Virus record (IMG/VR): IMGVR_UViG_3300048131_000027
Coordinates: 1 to 33,011 of that record
Length of the DNA: 33,011 bases
Strand: one strand, 5' to 3'
From: a virus
The position numbers and the translations under genes are program-made. The notes under the pieces are model-generated. The model had not been told where the DNA came from and did not search any database. It saw nothing but the letters and a program-made list of their open reading frames with translations. Positions 12,726-19,925 of this stretch are shown here, one piece after another. Numbering within the stretch: the stretch's first letter is position 1; every line of letters begins with the position of its first letter.

Positions 12726-14617
12726 ACAATCACTTACCAACAGACTACCAATCATTCATACACAAATCACGTTATGCTAAGTATTATGAGGGTGATGGAC
12801 GTGAATCGTGGGAAGATACTATTGTGAGATACTCTGCTAATGTAATAAGAAACTTGGCTGATCCTGAAACTAAGTTTAAACTGGAGCAAGCTATCTTAGG
12901 CTTAGAAGTGATGCCCAGTATGCGCTCTCTAATGACTGCAGGTAAGGCAGCAGACAGAGACAATACCTGTATGTATAATTGTAGTTACTTAGCTGTTGAT
13001 GATGTTAAAGCATTTGATGAAGCTATGTTTATCCTACTGTGTGGTACTGGTGTAGGCTTCTCTGTAGAACGTCAATCCATATCTAAGCTACCTGAAGTGC
13101 CGTTTCTCTGGAACAGTGAAACAAACATTGTTGTAAAGGATAGCAAAGAAGGTTGGGCTAAAGCGTTACGTCAAATGATTGCATTACTATACAGTGGTGA
13201 GATCCCTACGTGGGACGTTTCTAAGGTTAGACCTGCAGGTGCGCCACTTAAAACGTTTGGTGGTAGAGCGTCTGGACCTGCTCCGTTGGTAGATCTGTTT
13301 AACTTTGTAATTAAGACATTCAAGGATGCACAAAACCGTAAGCTATCCTCACTAGAATGCCATGACATCATGTGTAAGATAGGCGAAGTAGTTGTGGTAG
13401 GCGGTGTGAGACGCTCAGCGATGATCTCATTATCAAATCTATCAGACGACAGAATGCGTCACGCTAAGTCTGGCTCATGGTGGGAGAATGATCCACAACG
13501 TGCATTAGCTAACAACTCTGTGTCGTACACTGAGAAGCCTGACAGTCTATCGTTTATGCGTGAGTGGATGGCGTTAGTTGAGTCTGGCTCAGGTGAACGA
13601 GGTATCTTCAATAGACAAGCATCTAAGGTACAAGCGGCTAAGAATGGAAGGCGTGTTTCTGACTATGAGTTCGGGACGAATCCTTGCAGTGAGATAATCC
13701 TACGCCCGAACCAGTTCTGTAATTTAACGGAGGTAGTTGTACGTGCAACAGACACACTGGACACCTTATCTGAGAAGGTAAGGCTTGCAACTATACTTGG
13801 TACTATTCAGTCTAGCTTCACTAAGTTTCCCTACTTACGTAAGATCTGGACTAAGAATACCGAAGAAGAAAGACTACTTGGTGTGTCATTAACAGGCATT
13901 ATGGACAACCCATTGATGACCCTCAAAAACAAAGGATTGGAGAAAACTCTTGACCACCTTAAACAAATCGCCGTTACTACTAACGCTACTTGGGCTGAAC
14001 GCCTTGATATCCCTGTCAGTGCTGCTATCTGCTGTGTTAAACCAAGCGGTACTGTCAGCCAATTGGTTGACTCTAGCAGTGGGATTCATGCTCGTCACTC
14101 AGCCTATTATATTAGGACTGTTCGTGGAGACAACAAAGACCCGTTGACAAAGTTCATGATTGATCAGGGTATACCTAATGAGCCAGACGTAATGAAGCCA
14201 GATGCTACTACAGTGTTTAGCTTTCCTATGAAAGCCCCAGAGGGTGCAACAGTTACTGCTGATATGACTGCCATAGAACAGCTAGAGATGTGGTTAGCCT
14301 ATCAGCGTCACTGGTGTGAGCATAAGCCCAGCGTTACAATCAACGTAAAGAATGATGAATGGTTCGAGGTCGGTGCATTCGTGTACAAACACTTCGATGA
14401 AATGTCTGGTGTATCATTCCTACCGTTTAATGAGCATACGTATCAACAAGCACCATACCAAGAGTGTGATGAATCAGCTTACCATAAGATGTTAGGTATT
14501 ATGCCATCCAATATTGATTGGTCATTGCTCTCTGAGTACGAGAGTGAAGACAATACATCAGGTAGCCAGACACTAGCTTGCTCTGGAGACGCTTGTGAAA
14601 TTGTAGACTTAACATAA
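12722..14617 (+). CDS. nrdJ: Adenosylcobalamin-dependent (class II) ribonucleotide reductase
   Basis: Reduces ribonucleotides to deoxyribonucleotides with a radical generated from coenzyme B12; likely the monomeric triphosphate-type enzyme. Landmarks are PSMRSLMTAG (65-74), the N-terminal cysteine region CMYNCSYLAV (83-92), the finger loop NPCSEIILRPNQFCN with Asn320, thiyl-radical Cys322 and Glu324, a CVKPSGTVSQL phosphate-binding loop, and a C-terminal redox pair Cys620/Cys625 in ACSGDACE that relays electrons. At 631 aa it is shorter than the lactobacillar enzyme (about 739). No NrdB-type subunit is present or needed. Class II enzymes work without oxygen but require B12, so the host must make or import cobalamin. 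A glutaredoxin 370 bases downstream is the likely electron donor. Confidence 0.95.
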   Translation: MNNHLPTDYQSFIHKSRYAKYYEGDGRESWEDTIVRYSANVIRNLADPETKFKLEQAILGLEVMPSMRSLMTAGKAADRDNTCMYNCSYLAVDDVKAFDEAMFILLCGTGVGFSVERQSISKLPEVPFLWNSETNIVVKDSKEGWAKALRQMIALLYSGEIPTWDVSKVRPAGAPLKTFGGRASGPAPLVDLFNFVIKTFKDAQNRKLSSLECHDIMCKIGEVVVVGGVRRSAMISLSNLSDDRMRHAKSGSWWENDPQRALANNSVSYTEKPDSLSFMREWMALVESGSGERGIFNRQASKVQAAKNGRRVSDYEFGTNPCSEIILRPNQFCNLTEVVVRATDTLDTLSEKVRLATILGTIQSSFTKFPYLRKIWTKNTEEERLLGVSLTGIMDNPLMTLKNKGLEKTLDHLKQIAVTTNATWAERLDIPVSAAICCVKPSGTVSQLVDSSSGIHARHSAYYIRTVRGDNKDPLTKFMIDQGIPNEPDVMKPDATTVFSFPMKAPEGATVTADMTAIEQLEMWLAYQRHWCEHKPSVTINVKNDEWFEVGAFVYKHFDEMSGVSFLPFNEHTYQQAPYQECDESAYHKMLGIMPSNIDWSLLSEYESEDNTSGSQTLACSGDACEIVDLT

Positions 14618-14632
14618 ACAAAGGCATCAGCA

Positions 14633-14980
14633 ATGAATATTTTATTAGGACTAGCTCTTACAATACACATGGATACTACAGGTGATTATAACTCGTATCA
14701 TCCACACATAAGGTTTGAGGAAGGTCAATTCATTGCTGGTGCATACTACAATAGTGAAAGAAATATAAGCCCTTATATAGGAGCTAAACTCTCTAATGAG
14801 TTAGGCTTCTTTGAGTATGGTGTTGTGTCAGGCTATGAAGGCCAAGCAGGGGCATTACCATACGCAAGATTAGGCTTAACTTTAAGTGAAACAGGGTCAC
14901 TATTTATTGCACCTGCATTTGAAAAGATATACGGTGAGGTAAGAACTGGAACTGTAATTGGATTTGAAATCTTATACTAA
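14633..14980 (+). CDS. Small outer-membrane-like beta-barrel protein, 115 aa
   Basis: Begins MNILLGLALTIHMDTTGDYN, a short hydrophobic start that could be a weak signal sequence. The rest is alternating strand pattern rich in Gly and aromatics (FIAGAYYNSERNISPYIGAK, LPYARLGLTLSETGSLFIAP, GEVRTGTVIGFEILY). It ends in a C-terminal Tyr, as outer-membrane barrels usually end in Phe or Tyr. The layout reminds me of small PagP-like or porin-like phage proteins seen in marine phages. It interrupts the RNR-glutaredoxin pair. Possible roles are altering the host surface to exclude other phages or changing permeability, both inference. Ribosome binding site AAAGG precedes the ATG. Confidence 0.62.
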   Translation: MNILLGLALTIHMDTTGDYNSYHPHIRFEEGQFIAGAYYNSERNISPYIGAKLSNELGFFEYGVVSGYEGQAGALPYARLGLTLSETGSLFIAPAFEKIYGEVRTGTVIGFEILY

Positions 14981-14989
14981 GGGATAAAC

Positions 14990-15235
14990 ATGTATACTAT
15001 CATAACAAGAGATAACTGTAGCTTCTGTGACATGGCTAAGATGATGCTAAGAGAGTCTAACATAGCCTACACAGAATATAACGTAGAATCAGGTAGCTCT
15101 CAGTGGGTACTAACACTCATAAGACAGGCAAATCATACAACAGTACCACAGATTTTTGCTTCTGATGGTAGCTACATTGGTGGTTATGCAGAGCTAAAGA
15201 AATTTCTTGGTACTTTTGCTGAGGGCGCTTTGTAA
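14990..15235 (+). CDS. Glutaredoxin
   Basis: Small thiol-disulfide oxidoreductase, probably the electron donor that re-reduces the phage RNR. The active site is Cys10-Ser-Phe-Cys13 (RDNCSFCDMAK). The cis-proline is in TTVPQIF (Pro53), and the glutathione-binding-like turn is YIGGYAEL (62-69). At 81 aa it has the usual single-domain length. GGGATAA precedes the ATG, and the stop overlaps the next start as TAATG. NrdH-type redoxins have a similar fold, so the exact class is open. Confidence 0.92.
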   Translation: MYTIITRDNCSFCDMAKMMLRESNIAYTEYNVESGSSQWVLTLIRQANHTTVPQIFASDGSYIGGYAELKKFLGTFAEGAL

Positions 15236-15636
15236 TGCAGTTAGACTTTTTTAAGAGTACTAATAAAAAGCCAGATCCTACCGCAAAGATATGTAAGAAA
15301 TGTAAAGAACTTAGACCTATAGAGGATTATAGGTTATATAGAAGAGCAACAGGGGATAGAAACTCTAGGGATAGTAAATGCAGACAGTGTTCAAGACACT
15401 CAGAAAAAATAGCATTTACACTAAGAAAATCTGCACCTAAATATTCAGGATCTTGTGATTGTTGTGGTAAGGAAGAAGAAAAACCTGTCTTAGATCATTG
15501 TCATGATAGAGAAATATTTAGAGGTTGGCTATGTTCACCTTGTAACTTAGGTATTGGTACTCTGGGTGATACTATAGAAGATTTAGAAAACGCACTAGCC
15601 TATTTAAGAAAGACTGAGAATGAACAACAATCTTGA
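15235..15636 (+). CDS. Recombination endonuclease VII-like nuclease
   Basis: HNH/beta-beta-alpha-metal nuclease of the T4 endonuclease VII family, which cleaves branched DNA. The N-terminal half carries one zinc site, Cys20/Cys23 and Cys49/Cys52 (ICKKCKELRP, KCRQCSR), common in phage endonuclease VII proteins. The nuclease half shows Cys74/Cys77 (CDCCGK), the catalytic Asp87-His88 in VLDHCHD, then FRGWLCSPCNLGIG with Cys100, Cys103 and Asn104. A C-terminal helix, TIEDLENALAYLRK, is typical. It is the second branched-DNA nuclease in the window, after the T7-type endonuclease I. Alternatively it may act as a general HNH nicking enzyme. The last 17 bases overlap phoH. Confidence 0.88.
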   Translation: MQLDFFKSTNKKPDPTAKICKKCKELRPIEDYRLYRRATGDRNSRDSKCRQCSRHSEKIAFTLRKSAPKYSGSCDCCGKEEEKPVLDHCHDREIFRGWLCSPCNLGIGTLGDTIEDLENALAYLRKTENEQQS

Positions 15637-16333
15637 GCCACTACAGAAGCCCACACGCTCTAGACGAAAGACAACATACAAGGGTGCAGCAGTAAAGACT
15701 ACATCAGGTATACTTCCAAGGACAGATAAACAGAAAGACTTAATAGACGCTATAAAAAGAAACCAACAAGTCCTAATACTAGGTCCTGCTGGTACTGGTA
15801 AAACTTATGTAACAGCTACTTGTGCTGCAGATTTGTACATCACTAAAGATATAGATAAGATCGTTATAACACGCCCTCACGTAGCTGTAGGTAAAGACAT
15901 AGGGTTTCTTCCAGGAACACTCGAAGAGAAGGCTCAGCCGTGGGCGTTGCCCGTCCTAGACGTGCTTATAAAGCATTTAGGTAAGGGTGCTGTAGATACG
16001 GCTCTAAAGAGTGGTAATATTGAAGTTGCTACACTAGCCTTAATGCGTGGACGTAGCTTTGATAATGCGTTTATCATTGTAGATGAAGCACAGAATATAG
16101 AGATACCAGAGATTAAGATGCTGTTGACTAGGGTAGGTGAAGGTAGTACTATTGTGCTTAACGGCGATATCCAACAATCAGATCTAACAAGAATGTCTGG
16201 TCTTTATAAGATCATACACTTAGCTAAGAAACATATGTTGAATGTTCCTGTTGTTGAGTTTGGTATTGAAGACATTGTGCGTAGCGGTATCTGTGCAGAG
16301 TGGGTTAAAGTGTTTATGAAAGAAGGCTTATGA
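15620..16333 (+). CDS. phoH: PhoH-like ATPase
   Basis: P-loop NTPase of the PhoH family, frequent in marine phages; the cellular role is unsettled, with RNA-related and phosphate-stress roles proposed. Walker A is GPAGTGKT (55-62), with a conserved TRPHVAVGKDIGFLPG segment (84-99) and Walker B with DEAQN at 155-159 (FIIVDEAQNIE). The sensor region has LNGDIQQSD. Length 237 aa suits the short, single-domain phage form. The N-terminus is basic (KPTRSRRKTTYKG). It overlaps the endonuclease VII gene by 17 bases and the last small gene as ATGA. Confidence 0.93.
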   Translation: MNNNLEPLQKPTRSRRKTTYKGAAVKTTSGILPRTDKQKDLIDAIKRNQQVLILGPAGTGKTYVTATCAADLYITKDIDKIVITRPHVAVGKDIGFLPGTLEEKAQPWALPVLDVLIKHLGKGAVDTALKSGNIEVATLALMRGRSFDNAFIIVDEAQNIEIPEIKMLLTRVGEGSTIVLNGDIQQSDLTRMSGLYKIIHLAKKHMLNVPVVEFGIEDIVRSGICAEWVKVFMKEGL

Positions 16334-16533
16334 AGTTAGAAAAAGAAGCTAAAGATTATGTTAACTCTAAGCAAGAACACTTTGAAGAGATATTACTTTA
16401 CGAGATACATAAGCTAAAAGTACACATAAGCAAAAGCCTCTGGGACAGTCCTGAGCTAGTTAAAGCTAAAGATTGTCTCACAGAGGCTTCACTGTGGGCT
16501 AAGGAATGTGCTAAGAAACACGGTATAAAGTAG
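16330..16533 (+). CDS. Hypothetical protein, last gene of the plus-strand module, 67 aa
   Basis: Begins MKLEKEAKDYVNSKQEHFEE in an ATGA overlap with phoH and ends TAG at 16531-16533. Charged and helical throughout (LLYEIHKLKVHISKSLWDSP; ASLWAKECAKKHGIK). No known domain. Its codons for about residues 35-53 also form a strong inverted repeat (16434-16489) that may end leftward transcripts. The stop directly abuts the stop of the converging minus-strand gene. Confidence 0.6.
   Translation: MKLEKEAKDYVNSKQEHFEEILLYEIHKLKVHISKSLWDSPELVKAKDCLTEASLWAKECAKKHGIK
16434..16489 (-). terminator. Candidate intrinsic terminator of the leftward late operon
   Basis: Perfect nine-base arms AAGCCTCTG (16434-16442) and CAGAGGCTT (16481-16489), with an inner GGACA/TGTCT pairing after a two-base bulge and a loop of about 26 bases. 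Read on the minus strand, the stem is followed by TTGCTTATG, making a short T-rich run with the last stem bases. It lies 45 bases past the stop of the 1129-aa gene, where a late-operon terminator is expected, but inside the opposing 67-aa gene. On the plus strand no T-tract follows. Confidence 0.5.
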
Positions 16534-19500
16534 TTAGGGTTTTACTAATCGTTTAGCGTTGAGTTGGTAAGCTTGAATAAGCATAGCTTCTTTAACGCTT
16601 TTCTCTTCATCAGTAAGATCTTCTTCTTTGTTTATCAATGTTCTTATCTCTTGAAAGGATTTACCTTCATAACCTAACATCTCTGATGGTATTGACCACG
16701 CTAAGTCTGCTTTCTTTATTTCTTTAGGAGACATAGCTTTTAGTTTACCTCTATAATAAGCAGTTAAATCTTTAGCAAACTCTGTATCTCCTCTAGCAAA
16801 AGCACTTTCCATTTCTGTAAAGATGTCTCTAGCTTGATCTTTGTATAATCCTACCTCATCTTTTACTTTCTCTTCTAATAAGAATGCTTGTCTTTCGTTA
16901 CCTCCTGCTGCATTTTGATATGCAGGAGACTCTATAAAAGCTTTCATAGACATAGCTAGATTACCCTGCATTAACTGTTCTGTTAGTAGAGTAAGAGGTA
17001 TATTCTTTTCTTTATAAGGATTATATAATTTATAGGGGTCTAACTGTAATCTAGTTAACTCTCTCTTAAGTGTATTTTTAGGAGGCATACCAACAAAACC
17101 CGTAAGCTGTTTAGTTAGTGGGTTTTCTACACGTAGAGGCCCATCACCAAACACATCAAAACGAACCATATCATATCTAGTATCTTTTAAATTTAGATTA
17201 TCTTTAGAATAGCGCTCTTGAAATGTTAGTCTGCTAGAGGTATCAAAGAACGAAGAGAAAAAAGGTATATCAGGTAATTGTCTAGTAGCTCTCTGGAATG
17301 TTGATAGCTGTAAATCAAAAGGTGACCAATCTATTAATGAAGCTGTACTAGTTACAGTAGCATCTCTTGTCTCAGGGAAAAAGCTAGAACGAGGATCATA
17401 CTGTCCATAGAAGTCTTTTAGTACAGCACCAGGATAAGTAAAAGCACTAAAATAATCACCTGCTAAGTCAAATACAGGTGTAATGTTTCCTGTTTCAAAA
17501 GATCTAATAGCCTTATTAACAAGCCCTGAGTTAGGTCTAAACTCTGTACCTAGTACTATCCTATTAGCATCTTTAAACATCTCTTTAGTATCTTTAAATC
17601 TATAACCATTCATAGCCCTAGCTATTTGATGTACTACATAGTTATGAGCTGCACCTGGTCCCATTGCTGCCTGAGCATTATAAGATGTTCCATCCTGTCC
17701 TTCTGCTTCAAACCATTCACGGTTAGCAAGTACGTTAGCTTCTTGCGCTTTATAGATACCAGCAAAGGTTACAGCACCTGTCATTGCCTTAGCAATCTCT
17801 TCATCTTTGATTGCTGTAGTAGTAAAAGGTCTTCTTACTAGAGTTAAACCTGTATAGTCACTAATAAACTTAGCTTGAGCTGCCATATATCTAGGGAAAG
17901 GCATAATTACAGTTAGACCTGATTTGTTTACAAAGTCTACAGCGCCTTTCATAAACTTACTTTCTACGGAAGCACCCTTACCACCAAATCTACGTTGAAA
18001 AGTAAAGGCTAAAGACTCATCTAAAGCTTTATCGAGTATATCATCAGGAAGTTGTGAAAGAGTACCCTTACCTAACATATCATATAAGTTTTTACCTAAA
18101 GCTTCGTTACCTAATGTACGTAACTCACGGTCTATAGTACCTGCTATAACAGCCTTCTTAAACACATGGTCTGACATAGTATTTAGAACGTTAGCTGCTT
18201 TACCTGCTCTAGCCCATTTAGAATTACTAATTACGGAAGATTCTGCTTGAGCTGCTTCATAAAACACTTTAGAGAGTTTTTCTGGTGCTTCTTGCATTAA
18301 CATAGTCTGTACAGCATCCGCTACGTAGTGATCTTTGGTAAGATACTTAAAGGTAGCTGCAGAATTTTCTAACGTACCCTTTACACCTAAAGGAACGCTA
18401 TTATTACCTTTTAGTTTTCTAACTACAGCAAGATTTAATTGGTCTACAATATCAAGCTTACCCATAATCACACCAAAGATGTTGTTACGCATTGTTGTTG
18501 CAGGTTGTGATGTCATAAAGGCACGTCTAGCGGATTCAATGTCTTTAAACTTATTAAATGCTCTACTTGTTACACTATCTTTAATAACAGCAGCAGTGTC
18601 TATTTTAGCTAACTCTTCAGGGTTTATATCTTTAGTTAATCCTGTCATTCCATTGTCAAACAGAAGCTCCATCTTGTTTTTAAACTTCTCAGCTTGACTA
18701 GAATCTATAGTTGCACCACCACGGCTTTTGATGGTCTTTTGTGCAAGCATTAAACGAGCCGCTTCAGATACTTCAGCTGCATACACAGCAGATAATTGAT
18801 GATTAGTTAAACCATATCTACGTGCTATATCTGTGAATATACCTTCACCTTCACCACTATCAATAGCTCTGGCTAGATATTCTGTAATACGTTGACCTGG
18901 TTCAGGTTTAACACCTAGCGTACTAGCTAATTCATAAGATGCTGCACTTAGACGTTGCATTAAACTACTGTCTAATCCTGCTATTAATCCTTTTGGTAAT
19001 TCACCACTTAGTATATCTACCTTTAAACGCTTACCTTCTTCTACAAGGGCAGGATCTATAGCTCTTAAGATCTTATCTGAAGTAAACTTCATTAGCTTAG
19101 CATTTTTACCGCCAGACTTTTTAGCCAAAGCAATAGCCTTTTTAGCTTTAGCTGTTGCCTTAGCTAATTCTTTTATCTGATTTTTCTCACCCATCCTAAG
19201 TTGATCTGATAGACGCTTAGCACCATTTCGTTGTGATCTTTGAGCTATATGATAACCACCTCCACCAACTAAAGCACTTAAACCTCCTGATAGTGCTACA
19301 TTACCATAGTTAATATCGTAATCTTCACCTATCTCTCCTCCAGCTTTTTGTTTTATCTTTTCAACACCAAAGGAAGACCCTGCACCTATTGTACCATCAA
19401 TAGCGCCTACTAAAGCGGCTCTACCTAAATACTTATTAGCTAGAGTACGTAAACCTGTTAGAGAGGCTTGCTTTCCACCCTGCACAGCTATACCCCCAGA

Positions 19501-19923
19501 GCCACCAGTAAATAATCCTGCAGCAATACTTGCATATGTAGTAGGTGCTGTAGCTATAGAACCTGCATAATCTAATATCTTAGCTCCACCATTATCTAAT
19601 AAACCTTCACCTTTTGCATTATCAAACGCAAACAGTAAACGTCCGTAGGCTTGTTTTTCTTTTTCATCTACAGTGTCATCAGCTATGTAGTTATAATCAT
19701 AACTCATACTAATCTCATTAGTAGATTGATATCTAAAATGTTCTAGTATATCTTCTACAACATCATCGCCTGTATATCCTTCTAGATCTTTGTCTGTGTA
19801 ACCCTTACGCTTACTCTTGAGGAAGGATACAGCGTCTGTTATAAATTCTGGGTTCTTACGTAAGTCTGAAAGTTTTTTATCTTTCATAAACTCTGGTGTG
19901 TAGTACATGTTTAGATTAGACAT
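16534..19923 (-). CDS. Large internal virion / DNA-ejection protein, 1129 aa
   Basis: Last and largest gene of the late operon. By size, end position and composition it is the counterpart of T7 gp16-type ejection proteins, which enter the host envelope during DNA delivery. The N-terminus is charged. Residues about 110-230 are Gly/Ala-rich and hydrophobic (SIATAPTTYASIAAGLFTGG; NVALSGGLSALVGGGGYHIA), suitable for membrane insertion. Long helical stretches follow, with an MPFPRYMAAQ segment in the middle. No transglycosylase motif is visible; that activity appears to be in the separate gene at 22653-23744. AAAGG precedes the ATG, three bases after the upstream stop. A tape-measure role is unlikely for a short-tailed phage. 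Confidence 0.75.
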   Translation of the reverse strand: MSNLNMYYTPEFMKDKKLSDLRKNPEFITDAVSFLKSKRKGYTDKDLEGYTGDDVVEDILEHFRYQSTNEISMSYDYNYIADDTVDEKEKQAYGRLLFAFDNAKGEGLLDNGGAKILDYAGSIATAPTTYASIAAGLFTGGSGGIAVQGGKQASLTGLRTLANKYLGRAALVGAIDGTIGAGSSFGVEKIKQKAGGEIGEDYDINYGNVALSGGLSALVGGGGYHIAQRSQRNGAKRLSDQLRMGEKNQIKELAKATAKAKKAIALAKKSGGKNAKLMKFTSDKILRAIDPALVEEGKRLKVDILSGELPKGLIAGLDSSLMQRLSAASYELASTLGVKPEPGQRITEYLARAIDSGEGEGIFTDIARRYGLTNHQLSAVYAAEVSEAARLMLAQKTIKSRGGATIDSSQAEKFKNKMELLFDNGMTGLTKDINPEELAKIDTAAVIKDSVTSRAFNKFKDIESARRAFMTSQPATTMRNNIFGVIMGKLDIVDQLNLAVVRKLKGNNSVPLGVKGTLENSAATFKYLTKDHYVADAVQTMLMQEAPEKLSKVFYEAAQAESSVISNSKWARAGKAANVLNTMSDHVFKKAVIAGTIDRELRTLGNEALGKNLYDMLGKGTLSQLPDDILDKALDESLAFTFQRRFGGKGASVESKFMKGAVDFVNKSGLTVIMPFPRYMAAQAKFISDYTGLTLVRRPFTTTAIKDEEIAKAMTGAVTFAGIYKAQEANVLANREWFEAEGQDGTSYNAQAAMGPGAAHNYVVHQIARAMNGYRFKDTKEMFKDANRIVLGTEFRPNSGLVNKAIRSFETGNITPVFDLAGDYFSAFTYPGAVLKDFYGQYDPRSSFFPETRDATVTSTASLIDWSPFDLQLSTFQRATRQLPDIPFFSSFFDTSSRLTFQERYSKDNLNLKDTRYDMVRFDVFGDGPLRVENPLTKQLTGFVGMPPKNTLKRELTRLQLDPYKLYNPYKEKNIPLTLLTEQLMQGNLAMSMKAFIESPAYQNAAGGNERQAFLLEEKVKDEVGLYKDQARDIFTEMESAFARGDTEFAKDLTAYYRGKLKAMSPKEIKKADLAWSIPSEMLGYEGKSFQEIRTLINKEEDLTDEEKSVKEAMLIQAYQLNAKRLVKP
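16555..16603 (+). terminator. Candidate intrinsic terminator of the rightward operon
   Basis: Outer arms AGCGTT (16555-16560) and AACGCT (16594-16599) enclose a second stem AAGCT (16569-16573) and AGCTT (16585-16589). The outer stem is followed on the plus strand by TTTTCTCTTC (16599-16608). It starts 22 bases past the last plus-strand stop, inside the 3' end of the converging gene. The six-base outer stem with a long interior makes this weaker than the opposite hairpin. Confidence 0.33.
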
Positions 19924-19925
19924 AC

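Noticed and set aside
12431-12733. 100-aa minus-strand frame opposite MazG
   Set aside because: MazG has clear catalytic motifs on the plus strand, and the antisense frame has no ribosome binding site or recognisable sequence.
18335-18697. 120-aa plus-strand frame inside the 1129-aa gene
   Set aside because: A lone antisense frame within a well-supported large gene, with no neighbours on its strand.
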